IMG/VR virus record: IMGVR_UViG_3300030090_002243
Span: 1-47,795 of that record
DNA length: 47,795 nucleotides
Source of the DNA: a virus
Reading direction: 5' to 3' (one strand)
How positions within the stretch are numbered: the stretch's first letter is position 1; each line of letters opens with the position of its first letter. Below, in pieces: positions 40,587-47,795 of this stretch. Both the position numbers and the translations under genes were made by a program. The notes under the pieces are model-generated. The model was given only the letters and a program-made list of their open reading frames with translations, was not told the origin of the DNA and made no database searches.

Positions 40587-42620
40587 ATGATACGCGAAGA
40601 TATTAGGGTAAAAGAAGTAAGAGAGCTGTTTGACCGATGGCAAAAGGCTCGTATTGACTGGGATACGGCTGCAAGAGAAGATATTGATTTTTATTTAGGT
40701 AATCATTTTACAGCAGATGAAGTAGACGAGTTAGATTCGCGCAATCAGTCATCAATGCCTATGGATAGGCTGTATTCTGCTATAGAACAGTTTAAAGCAA
40801 TAGTTACCTCTAAAACTCCAAAATTTTCTGCCGTTGGCAGAGAAGACTCAGATAATAAACTTACAAACGTATGGCGTACTATACTTGAGTATATATGGGA
40901 CATATCTGATGGCAATGAAGTATTTAAACAAGTTGTGCACGATTACGCAGTTACAGGACTAGGATATTTTTATGCATACCTAGATAGAGATGCAGATTAT
41001 GGTAGGGGTGAAGTTAAATTTACATATGTAGACCCATTTCGTGTATATGTAGACCCAAATGCAAGACATAAATATTTTGATGATGCGTCAGGCATGATAG
41101 TGTCTACAATATTAAGCAAACAACAACTTATAGACCTTTATCCGCAATTATCACAACCTGTAGACGAACAAAGTGAAAAGATTTTAATTGATGAAATAGA
41201 ATCAATAAGTGGAGAAGAAGATTACCCAGATGCCACTAATAGGACCACAATGCAGTCATTTACGCCCGATAATACAAAAGATAAGGATTATGGCGTAGAT
41301 AAATATAGATTGCTAGAATACTATCGTAAAGTGCGTGTACCGTATTATAGAGTGATTGATACTCGTACAGGCGATGAACGTATTATGACGCAAGAAGATT
41401 TTACTCAAATGGCTCAAGATAAAGATTTTGCACTAGCTATAGAAAAAAAATTAATTGATTATGTAGAAGTAACACAATCAAGAATTAAATTAACATGCAC
41501 AGTTGGGCAAATCGTATTATATGAAATGATATGCGATACTGACATATACCCTATTGTACCAGTGCCTAATATATGGACTAACACACCATATCCAATGAGT
41601 GATGTTAGAAAGAATAAAGCATTTCAAAGGTTCCTCAATAAGACAGTGTCACTTATCACATCCCATGCCCAAGCGTCAGCTGGATTAAAGCTACTCGTAC
41701 CCCAGGGTAGTGTTAGTGATATAGAAGAGCTTGAAAGAGACTGGTCTAATCCTAACGCTACTATCGAATATGACCCTTCTTTTGGGGAACCGCATTTTCC
41801 TGCACCGCAACCATTATCTAGTTCTATTATGACATTACCTAAAATGATAGAAGGTTATATTGATTTAAATATTGGTATATTTGAAATGATGCAAGGGAGT
41901 ACAGAAGCGGCACCTAGAACGTATAGTGCAACAATGATGATGGAAGATGTGGGTCAAAGACGTTCTAAATCTAAACTAAGAGATATTGAAGGTTCATTAA
42001 AAAGATTAGGCCAAGTTGCATATAATATGGCAAAACAACATTATAGCTTTAAAAAGACATTTAGAATTGTTCAACCTAATAACGATATTAACGAATATAC
42101 AGTAAATAAAAGATTGTATGACGATAAAACAAAAGAATTAATAACGATTGAAAATGACATATCAGTTGGACAATTTGATGTAAGAATTATAGGAAGTTCT
42201 ACGTTACCTTCTAATAAATGGGGTGAATGGCAAATATATATGGAAGCATATCAAGCTGGTCTTATTGACAGAGTTGAAGCTCTTAAAAAGACAGAGATAT
42301 TTGACAAAGAAGGTGTATTGCAAAGAACTGATGAAGTACAAAAATTACAAGGAATGTTACAGCAAGCTCAAGAACAAATTAAACGTGTAAGTGGTGACTT
42401 ACAAACTGCACAAAGAGAATCTGTATCATCAAGACAGCGTACTGAAGTAGAGAAGTTTAAAGGTAGGCTGAAAGAACAAGAATTAGATAGCAAAGCAAAT
42501 AGTAAGCTGCAATTAGGCAGATTACAAGATGCGGTCAAACTCGAATCCGAGAAATTACGTATGAATACTCGTAGTGAAGCTCAAAAAGGAAAAGAGAAAT
42601 CGCAGAAAGGAGCTAAATAA
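40587..42620 (+). CDS. Portal protein (P22-like)
   Basis: This 677-residue protein has the start pattern R..F.RW..AR..WD..A..D..FY.GNH and a middle domain with AVTGLGYFYAYLDRD and VDPFRVYVDPNAR, typical of P22-type portals, and a C-terminal coiled region (residues about 585-670). Twelve copies form the DNA gate in the head vertex and bind the terminase. It lies right between terL and the scaffold gene and overlaps the latter by one base (TAATG). A second ATG seven bases upstream is out of frame. Confidence 0.85.
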   Translation: MIREDIRVKEVRELFDRWQKARIDWDTAAREDIDFYLGNHFTADEVDELDSRNQSSMPMDRLYSAIEQFKAIVTSKTPKFSAVGREDSDNKLTNVWRTILEYIWDISDGNEVFKQVVHDYAVTGLGYFYAYLDRDADYGRGEVKFTYVDPFRVYVDPNARHKYFDDASGMIVSTILSKQQLIDLYPQLSQPVDEQSEKILIDEIESISGEEDYPDATNRTTMQSFTPDNTKDKDYGVDKYRLLEYYRKVRVPYYRVIDTRTGDERIMTQEDFTQMAQDKDFALAIEKKLIDYVEVTQSRIKLTCTVGQIVLYEMICDTDIYPIVPVPNIWTNTPYPMSDVRKNKAFQRFLNKTVSLITSHAQASAGLKLLVPQGSVSDIEELERDWSNPNATIEYDPSFGEPHFPAPQPLSSSIMTLPKMIEGYIDLNIGIFEMMQGSTEAAPRTYSATMMMEDVGQRRSKSKLRDIEGSLKRLGQVAYNMAKQHYSFKKTFRIVQPNNDINEYTVNKRLYDDKTKELITIENDISVGQFDVRIIGSSTLPSNKWGEWQIYMEAYQAGLIDRVEALKKTEIFDKEGVLQRTDEVQKLQGMLQQAQEQIKRVSGDLQTAQRESVSSRQRTEVEKFKGRLKEQELDSKANSKLQLGRLQDAVKLESEKLRMNTRSEAQKGKEKSQKGAK

Positions 42621-43351
42621 TGGACAACGCATTAGAACATGGACATCTTGAAGGTGAAGCCGTAGATAATGTAGGGCAAGACGAAGCAGTCAATACGCAA
42701 GAGAGTTCTACAAACTGGGAAGACCAAGCAAAGTACTTCCAAAGTGAAAAGGATAAACTCGCAGCGGAAAACTCAAAACTACATCAATACGAAAAAATTG
42801 GAAAGTTATTGGAATCACGACCAGATATAGCAAATGCAGTAGCTGGTATGGTGCAAGGTGCGCCGAGTGGTCAACCAACAGCACCAGAACGTATTGTTTT
42901 AGAAAAAGATGAATTTGACCCATGGGAAGCCTATAATGACCCGCAGTCTAAATCGTACAAGTTCAGACAACAAGAACTACAGGACTCTATAAATGGAGCC
43001 GTTAACCAACAAATGCAAGGATTACAGCGTAATCAAGGCGAAATTCAGTTAAAGACCGAACTACAGCAACGAGGGCTGAGTCCCGCAGAAGTAGACTCTT
43101 TTATGAATTTTGCAGCGCAGAATCCAGCAGAGTATGGTGTTGATGGTGCTATTAAAATGTGGAGAGCTGTGTCTGAGTCTGGGGCTACTAGCAATCAAGT
43201 ACCAAACCCGTTAGATGATGTTCGTCAAACACAGGGCAACCCTGCACAGGGTGGGGTGTTGCAAGGTCAACAACCTCAAGCCCCTAAAAATGACGAAGAT
43301 TCAATGTGGGATAGTATTGTAGCTGCTGGCAGTCGTACGAATGTATTGTAA
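42620..43351 (+). CDS. Probable capsid scaffolding protein
   Basis: The 243-residue chain is acidic, Gln-rich and helical: an acidic N-terminus (EHGHLEGEAVDNVGQDEAVN), a coiled-coil region (FQSEKDKLAAENSKLHQYEK), and Gln/Pro-rich linkers. Portal-scaffold-capsid is the usual order, and this composition is typical of scaffolds; 'DDSMW' type ends are common in related phages. There is no protease motif, so it may simply leave the head. Identification is by place and character. Confidence 0.7.
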   Translation: MDNALEHGHLEGEAVDNVGQDEAVNTQESSTNWEDQAKYFQSEKDKLAAENSKLHQYEKIGKLLESRPDIANAVAGMVQGAPSGQPTAPERIVLEKDEFDPWEAYNDPQSKSYKFRQQELQDSINGAVNQQMQGLQRNQGEIQLKTELQQRGLSPAEVDSFMNFAAQNPAEYGVDGAIKMWRAVSESGATSNQVPNPLDDVRQTQGNPAQGGVLQGQQPQAPKNDEDSMWDSIVAAGSRTNVL

Positions 43352-43376
43352 ATATAATATAACTTAGGAGAAAACA

Positions 43377-44702
43377 ATGAGCACTTATAATAGTGATATG
43401 GTAAAATTCGGTACTCCTGGTTCGGCTACAGTAGATAGCGCTCAAATGAGCACAAGAAGACTGTATGACTTTAGCGATAGGGTCGCTGACTTAGCTCCAG
43501 AAGAATCACCGTTTTTTGTTTATTTATCAAAAGTAGCAAAAGTACCTACAACTGATTCGCAGTTTAGGTTTTTAGAAGATAGAACTAAGATTGCAATGAC
43601 TGATAGAAGTTTTGTAATTTCAACAAACCTTGCTGCAGTATCAGCAGGGGCAACAGTAACAGCAACACTTTCAGCAGCACAACCATGGCTTATTAAAGGA
43701 ATGGTTATATCTGTAGAGTCAGTTACTGGTAATAGTGGCGCACCTAATCATGCAAACGCAAGAATAGATGCAGTTAATTCTGATACTTCTATTGACATTA
43801 CATGGCTTACAAATCCTGGCTCTGATGCTGACCCAGCTGGTTCTGCAAAAGCAACAGTAATTGGAACAGCATTTGCAGAAGGCTCAGGAGCTCCAGATGT
43901 GTTTTCACAAGAACTAGATAATGATTATGGGTTTACTCAAATCTTTAAAACTGCTTGTGAAATGTCTAACACAGCTAGAGCAACAGTCTATAGAGGATAT
44001 GCTGATGAATGGCAACGTATATGGAATCTTAAATTAAGAGAACATAAAATTGACATTGAAAGAGCTATGCTTTTTGGACAACGTGCATCTTCTGGTGGCG
44101 TTCAATATACTGAAGGTCTTGCAGGTCATATTATGGCAAATGGCCAAGCCCAAACAAAAGAAGATAGTGAACAATTAGTATACACAGAAGGTCAAGCTTA
44201 TCTTAAAACAGTCGCAGCAGGAAGTTTAACTTACGATGTTTTACTAAGAGACCTTGAAGTAGTATTTGACCCAGCAAGAGGTGGAAATACAAGTAAATTA
44301 GCACTATGTTCATTACCTGTTATTTCACTTTTTAACAAACTTGGTGATGGTGTTGGTTTTATTGGGGATTCAATGAATGGCTCAAATAGATATAACTTTG
44401 ACGCTAGTCAAGGTACTTTTGGCCATAAAGTTATGAAAGTAGAAACTGTTCATGGAGATTTATCTCTTGTAAAAGAGCCTCTATTTAGAGGAATGTCTGG
44501 TGAATTTATGCTACTTGCTGACTTAGACCATGTATCATACAGACCACTTGTAGGTAATGGTGTTAATAGAGACACTTCAATAACAACAAATGTGCAACAG
44601 GCTGATGAAGATTTACGTAAAGATATGATTCTTACAGAAGCAGGTCTTGAAGTTACTTTGCCTGAAACACATGCATTGTTTAACTTTGAGGAGGCATTAT
44701 AA
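43377..44702 (+). CDS. Major capsid protein (HK97-fold candidate)
   Basis: The 441-residue protein follows the portal and scaffold genes, with a good AGGAG site. The N-terminal part (RLYDFSDRVADLAPEESPFF followed by VYLSKVAKVPT) is the kind of sequence found at the start of capsid proteins in the SU10-like group, and the C-terminal half is mixed alpha/beta (FDPARGGNTSKLALCSLPVI). It forms the phage shell. The next gene starts in a TAATG overlap. No delta-domain or protease site is obvious. Fold assignment is by analogy. Confidence 0.8.
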   Translation: MSTYNSDMVKFGTPGSATVDSAQMSTRRLYDFSDRVADLAPEESPFFVYLSKVAKVPTTDSQFRFLEDRTKIAMTDRSFVISTNLAAVSAGATVTATLSAAQPWLIKGMVISVESVTGNSGAPNHANARIDAVNSDTSIDITWLTNPGSDADPAGSAKATVIGTAFAEGSGAPDVFSQELDNDYGFTQIFKTACEMSNTARATVYRGYADEWQRIWNLKLREHKIDIERAMLFGQRASSGGVQYTEGLAGHIMANGQAQTKEDSEQLVYTEGQAYLKTVAAGSLTYDVLLRDLEVVFDPARGGNTSKLALCSLPVISLFNKLGDGVGFIGDSMNGSNRYNFDASQGTFGHKVMKVETVHGDLSLVKEPLFRGMSGEFMLLADLDHVSYRPLVGNGVNRDTSITTNVQQADEDLRKDMILTEAGLEVTLPETHALFNFEEAL

Positions 44703-45133
44703 TGAGAAGTGACGTATTAAATGTAAATAGTAGTTCTACTTTTACACATAAGAAAAAAGTTCAATCTATTAATGCTGATATTACATTAACTAACGAAGAT
44801 AGCGGAAAAGTTTTTATGCTTGATGCTGCTGATGCAGCAGTTGCAATAACTTTACCAACCGCTTCTACAGGAGAAGACGGAGTCTATTATAAATTTATAG
44901 TAGAGGAAGAAACTCCTACTAATGCTATAACAATAGGAGCAGGAAGTGCAATCGTTAGTTTTGTAGGGATAGATGTTTCTGGCACTGCAGCTTCAACTGC
45001 AGGAACTCAAGTTAGTAATATTGTAATTGGTTCAACAGCTCAAAAAGGTGATGTTGTAGAATTAATGTTTACTAAAGGTGAGTACGTAGGAACTGTTTTG
45101 TCAGGCATAAATGGCGCTATTACTACATCATAA
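44702..45133 (+). CDS. Capsid decoration-like protein (143 residues)
   Basis: The product is rich in Thr, Ala, Val and Gly, with beta-type alternation (ITLPTASTGEDGVYYKFIVE, VSNIVIGSTAQKGDVVELMF). The start overlaps the stop of the capsid gene, so it is made in step with it, which fits a decoration or stabilizing protein on the shell. No signal peptide or membrane segment is present. The role is inferred from position. Confidence 0.65.
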   Translation: MRSDVLNVNSSSTFTHKKKVQSINADITLTNEDSGKVFMLDAADAAVAITLPTASTGEDGVYYKFIVEEETPTNAITIGAGSAIVSFVGIDVSGTAASTAGTQVSNIVIGSTAQKGDVVELMFTKGEYVGTVLSGINGAITTS

Positions 45134-45160
45134 TCCAAAATCATAAGGATTGACAGTTTT

Positions 45161-45206
45161 GTAGGACTGTGCAGGGTATCGTATAAAGGGTACCCTGCGA
45201 ACCTAC
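45161..45206 (+). promoter_or_regulatory. Two-part hairpin between capsid-region genes
   Basis: GCAGGGTATC (45171-45180) pairs with GGTACCCTGC (45189-45198) at nine of ten positions over an eight-base loop, and GTAGG (45161-45165) pairs with CCTAC (45202-45206) outside it. A weak AAAATTTT follows. It lies in the only sizeable gap (45134-45268) of the head genes and may be an attenuator that lowers expression after the capsid genes, or a terminator with a poor T tract. Confidence 0.6.
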
Positions 45207-45268
45207 TAAAATTTTAACAATAAACAAGCTCATTCACGCACAGCCAGTGCTTAGGGCAGGAGGTAAAA

Positions 45269-45550
45269 ATGGCATTTAAAAAAACATTACACAACTTTAC
45301 AGTTGTAGAAGCACAAAATTTAGCTTTAGGTCAAAATGGAGCAGTAATAATAGATGGGACAGAGGAAATAACTGGACCATTTGTTGCAGTAACTGCTTTA
45401 GCTGCAGCAGTCGTAGATACTTCAGAATGTACTACGAATTTATCTGGCACTGTTCCAGCTACATTTGCTATACCTGTTGGAACTACAATTTATGGAAAGT
45501 TTGATTCTATTGAATTAGATAGCGGTAGCGTTATAGCATACTATTTATAA
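45269..45550 (+). CDS. Small virion-type protein (93 residues)
   Basis: GGAGGT lies before the ATG. The protein is beta-like and hydrophobic in part (VTALAAAVVDTSECTTNL, SGTVPATFAIPVGTTIYGKF), without charged extremes. A structure like a small head-attachment or decoration protein is possible. It follows the hairpin above and precedes the Gly-rich protein pair. No family is recognised. Confidence 0.6.
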   Translation: MAFKKTLHNFTVVEAQNLALGQNGAVIIDGTEEITGPFVAVTALAAAVVDTSECTTNLSGTVPATFAIPVGTTIYGKFDSIELDSGSVIAYYL

Positions 45551-45552
45551 TT

Positions 45553-45858
45553 ATGTCTTTATACGAAAATATAAATAAACGCAAAAAAGCAGGAACTAGT
45601 AGGTCTAAAAAAGATTCTACTATCTCACCAGAAAATTATGCAAACATGAAAGCAGGTTTTCCTAAAGCATATAAAGGTGGTAAAATGACTGGCCCTTCAC
45701 ATGCAAAAGGTGGTATACCTATTGAAGTAGAAGGTGATGAATATGTAATTAAAAAAAGTTCTGCAAAAAAAATTGGTTATGATAATTTAGATTATATGAA
45801 TGAATATGGTAAAATACCAACAGTAGACGCAAGAAAAAGGAGTAAAAAAAATGCCTAA
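45553..45858 (+). CDS. Small basic protein with a 'GGIPIEVEGDEYVI' motif (101 residues)
   Basis: The segment GPSHAKGGIPIEVEGDEYVI is widespread in virion-associated proteins of many phages, where it probably marks a small beta-hairpin domain of unknown function; it appears alone here, flanked by very basic ends (NKRKKAGTSRSKKDS, RKRSKKNA). The start follows the previous stop by two bases. The last codons overlap the next gene by eight bases. Confidence 0.65.
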   Translation: MSLYENINKRKKAGTSRSKKDSTISPENYANMKAGFPKAYKGGKMTGPSHAKGGIPIEVEGDEYVIKKSSAKKIGYDNLDYMNEYGKIPTVDARKRSKKNA

Positions 45859-46150
45859 AGTAGGAAATAAAGAATTTAGTTACGATGCTGCTGGTATGGC
45901 AGCTGCTAAAAAAGAATCCAAAATGACTGGAATGCCTATGAAAAATGCTATGGAAAGAAGCATGACTGAATATGCAGGTGGTGGGAAAACAGGTTATAAT
46001 AAAATTGGAATGTATGGACATGGTGGTAAAACAATGAAGCCTGTTGATGCATCTAAAAATCCTGGTTTAGCTAAATTACCAAAAGAAGTTAGAAATAAAA
46101 TGGGTTATATGAAACATGGTGGGAAAATAGGAAAAAAATATGGCAAGTAG
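45851..46150 (+). CDS. Gly-Lys-rich small protein (99 residues)
   Basis: The product has repeated GGGK and HGGK units (YAGGGKTGYNKIGMYGHGGK, MKHGGKIGKKYGK) joined by polar helical parts (KKESKMTGMPMKNAMERS). Proteins of this style lie near the head genes of many marine phages and may be minor head or DNA-binding proteins. AAGGAG lies just upstream. The start overlaps the previous gene by eight bases and the end overlaps the next by 11. Confidence 0.6.
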   Translation: MPKVGNKEFSYDAAGMAAAKKESKMTGMPMKNAMERSMTEYAGGGKTGYNKIGMYGHGGKTMKPVDASKNPGLAKLPKEVRNKMGYMKHGGKIGKKYGK

Positions 46151-46328
46151 ATATTGGAAAAGAAATAATAAAGGTGAACTTGTAGAGTTTTTCCCTAATC
46201 AAGTAAGTTTTGCAGATGGTGCTGTAAGTAATCACATTAATATGCGTACAACATGGAGTGGTCAAACTAAAGTAGAGTTTACACAAACTACTATGGACGA
46301 AGATATAGCTGCAAGGAATAAACGGTAA
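46140..46328 (+). CDS. 62-residue hypothetical virion-region protein
   Basis: The gene starts within the last codons of the preceding one, with AGGAA upstream, and shares its last base with the next gene (TAATG). The protein is polar, with a likely beta part (MASRYWKRNNKGELVEFF) and an acidic-to-basic end (MDEDIAARNKR). It sits in the head-to-tail connector region. No family is recognised. Confidence 0.55.
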   Translation: MASRYWKRNNKGELVEFFPNQVSFADGAVSNHINMRTTWSGQTKVEFTQTTMDEDIAARNKR

Positions 46329-47008
46329 TGGCAACATTTAACGAACAAATAAATGATTTAGTAGGAACATTTACTGACACAAATGCTATGGACCAATTTT
46401 TAACAGACGGATTAAAACAGCTGTACAGTGTCCTTTCTCCTGAAAAATTAGCAGAATGTGTTACTCATTCAGAACTTAGTAACTCACCATCTACTTTAAG
46501 CTTAAATACAGCAACTATTGGGCCAGTATTGTCGGTTACAAGAAAAAACTCAAAAGGATTTAACCAAATATGTAGACAAATATCTCCTGCAATGGCTTCA
46601 AGAATTACTGATACAAGTGATTTAATGCATGCAAACGAAACAGACCCTGTATATTTTATTAAAAATTCAGTTTTAAATGTTTATCCAGACCCTACAGCAA
46701 GTCAAACTGCAGAAGTATTATATTTGCCACTTACTCAAATAGGTAATGCGGATAGTTCTGTAAATAATTTATCTAATGATATGGAATATATTGTTGTATT
46801 ATATGCAGCAATAAAATGTGCACAGTCATTGCTTGCAACAGAAGAAGATGATGAGCTTTACATTCCTATTATAGTTAGTTTAAAACAAGATTATGTGCAA
46901 GCTTTAAATCTTTTAGGAGTAAAAATTCAAGCCCCATCAGGAACAGGACAAAAACGTGCTAATTTACCTGAACGCCCAAATCAACCTCAACAAGGTAGTC
47001 AAAAATGA
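46328..47008 (+). CDS. Putative head-tail adaptor (tail tubular-like) protein (226 residues)
   Basis: The N-terminal half has helical segments (LVGTFTDTNAMDQFLTDGLK) and the middle a beta part (NEVY-type core, YFIKNSVLNVYPDPTASQTA, then YIVVLYAAIKCAQSLLATEE). This helical-beta-helical plan, with a 'D.EYI...A...C...' helix, is the one found in adaptor proteins that sit under the portal in short-tailed phages. It is placed after the head genes and before the next small connector. Overlap by ATGA with the next gene supports coupling. Assignment is by analogy. Confidence 0.65.
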   Translation: MATFNEQINDLVGTFTDTNAMDQFLTDGLKQLYSVLSPEKLAECVTHSELSNSPSTLSLNTATIGPVLSVTRKNSKGFNQICRQISPAMASRITDTSDLMHANETDPVYFIKNSVLNVYPDPTASQTAEVLYLPLTQIGNADSSVNNLSNDMEYIVVLYAAIKCAQSLLATEEDDELYIPIIVSLKQDYVQALNLLGVKIQAPSGTGQKRANLPERPNQPQQGSQK

Positions 47009-47310
47009 AAGTAAAAGATTTAATACAACAAGTAGAATATCTTATGGGTAGACAGCCAGAAAGATATATGATGCAGTTAATTAATGATGGTCTAATGGAT
47101 ATGTCAGGGAAAATACAACATCATACTGCACAGAAAAAACAAAATTTAACTTCAAAACAAAGGTGGTATCCTTTAGATGACAATGTCATTGATATTACAA
47201 GAGTAGAAATTTTAGATACAGATAATAGATATGTGATGATACCTAAATTGGCTGACCCACATAAATTATTAAAAGACGATTCAGATGATTCATCTGATTC
47301 ATTAACATAG
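47005..47310 (+). CDS. Small putative connector protein (101 residues)
   Basis: The ATG overlaps the stop of the previous gene (ATGA). The protein begins MKVKDLIQQVEYLMGRQPER and continues with an 'LINDGLMDMSGKIQHHTA' helix, then beta parts and an acidic, Ser-rich end (DDSDDSSDSLT). Such small helical connectors follow adaptor genes in many short-tailed phages. No family is recognised. Confidence 0.6.
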   Translation: MKVKDLIQQVEYLMGRQPERYMMQLINDGLMDMSGKIQHHTAQKKQNLTSKQRWYPLDDNVIDITRVEILDTDNRYVMIPKLADPHKLLKDDSDDSSDSLT

Positions 47311-47319
47311 GAGTAAAAA

Positions 47320-47795
47320 ATGGCAAGCACAGTAACAGCTTCAACAATGACAGTGACAATATCTGAATCTATTAATTTAAATGGAGCAAACCAAGGTGGA
47401 ACTACATCTTTGTCAGTACCTTCTATAAGTGAAGTTTATAAAAGAATAGTAACCGTTCCAGTAAGTGGAGATGGTATAATTAGTTTAATTGAAACAACTG
47501 GAGATTCAGGTACTACTGTAGATGCAGGTAAATTTATAGTAGAAAATATGAAATATTTGAGAATTACAAACCTTAATGATACAGCAAGTGAAGGTATAAT
47601 ACTTCAAATAGCAAGAGATGATAATTCTGACAGTGCTGATGATGAATGTGCATGGTTTTTATTAGAAGAAGGTAAATCTTTTATATTAAATACATTTGAT
47701 GCAGCATTTAATGCAAATAATGCAGATACTGACACTCCAGCATTAGATGCAATTACAGATATTAGAGTTAAAAATGAAAGTGCTACAGTAGCAGT
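47320..47795 (+). CDS. 5' part of a virion-associated protein, completed at 1-176 (circular junction)
   Basis: AGGAG lies before the ATG. The fragment begins MASTVTASTMTVTISESINL and continues beyond the window; joined to bases 146-176 it gives 168 residues. It is a paralogue of the gene at 186-659. The product is Thr/Ser/Asn-rich and beta-like, which fits a minor virion protein. The window end is an assembly cut, not a biological end. Confidence 0.85.
   Translation, partial: MASTVTASTMTVTISESINLNGANQGGTTSLSVPSISEVYKRIVTVPVSGDGIISLIETTGDSGTTVDAGKFIVENMKYLRITNLNDTASEGIILQIARDDNSDSADDECAWFLLEEGKSFILNTFDAAFNANNADTDTPALDAITDIRVKNESATVA
47651..47795. repeat. Right copy of the 145-bp circular overlap
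   Basis: This stretch repeats 1-145 with one silent difference (T at 47718 against C at 68). It shows that the assembly is circular and therefore complete. A real terminal repeat is less likely, since both copies lie in the middle of a coding frame that continues cleanly across the joint. Confidence 0.93.

Noticed and set aside
45150-45182. TTGACA at 45150 as a promoter -35 box
   Set aside because: The nearest -10-like sequence (TATCGT at 45177) is 21 bases away, too far for a standard promoter.
45844-45851. Run of eight A before the start of the 99-residue gene as a frameshift site
   Set aside because: An AGGAG-type ribosome site directly upstream explains the start, and both reading frames make sense as separate genes.

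Overview
The window is one essentially complete genome of a tailed double-stranded DNA phage, assembled as a circle and cut at an arbitrary point. Bases 47651-47795 repeat bases 1-145 with a single silent C/T difference, so the unique circle is about 47,650 bp and the gene that begins at 47320 ends at 176. The DNA is clearly AT-rich (by eye, not counted), most genes have a Shine-Dalgarno site (AGGAG type), and stop-start overlaps of the TAATG or ATGA kind are common. Small-protein styles (Gly-Gly-Lys-rich proteins, a small basic protein ending in KKWNC, tail-fibre modules, the terminase small subunit layout) recall marine phages of AT-rich bacteria. The host cannot be named from sequence alone. 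No sheath, tape measure, tRNA, CRISPR array or stand-alone integrase was seen, and the parts that can be recognised fit a short-tailed (podovirus-like) lytic phage.

Layout. (a) 36614-47795 and on to 25878 through the junction, plus strand: the virion arm. It runs from terminase small subunit, a zinc-ribbon protein, a small basic protein, an M15-type endolysin, terminase large subunit, portal, scaffold, capsid and decoration-like proteins through small connector genes to a pair of tandem paralogues at the junction. Next come a lysis-like group of tiny membrane proteins with a calcineurin-like phosphoesterase (1084-2837), three very large tail or fibre proteins (2837-15347), and a set of four presumed internal virion proteins (15410-25878) ending in a 2226-residue giant. 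(b) 25875-31954, minus strand: the replication and recombination arm. It has a PD-(D/E)XK nuclease, RuvC-like resolvase, DnaB-like helicase, several small genes, a small helix-turn-helix protein, an SSB-like protein with a DDIPF tail, a DUF1071/Sak3-like annealing protein, a Cas4-like nuclease and a ribbon-helix-helix protein. No DNA polymerase, primase or RNA polymerase is recognisable, so host enzymes must be used. (c) 32008-35309, minus strand: a run of about 16 small, mostly acidic proteins, probably early host-takeover genes, read from a candidate promoter near 35353-35381. (d) 35310-36613: the control region, with divergent promoters, two tiny plus-strand genes, a bidirectional terminator, a G-rich stretch with two 11-base repeats 20 bp apart, one minus-strand gene and a hairpin region in front of the terminase small subunit.

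The most unusual element is the giant protein at 19198-25878. In one chain it carries what looks like a tyrosine-recombinase core-binding and catalytic region (Arg771, Lys799, Lys853, Arg856, His882, Tyr898), followed about 100 residues later by a zincin motif (HENAH, 1005-1009). This resembles the 'polyvalent proteins' that phages are thought to inject with their DNA. A recombinase-like module inside such a protein would be the first thing to test. Several small genes given here (for example 1260-1406, 2183-2272, 28926-29075, 29256-29408, 30585-30755, 31600-31743, 32183-32263, 35461-35589) were found by reading the sequence directly.
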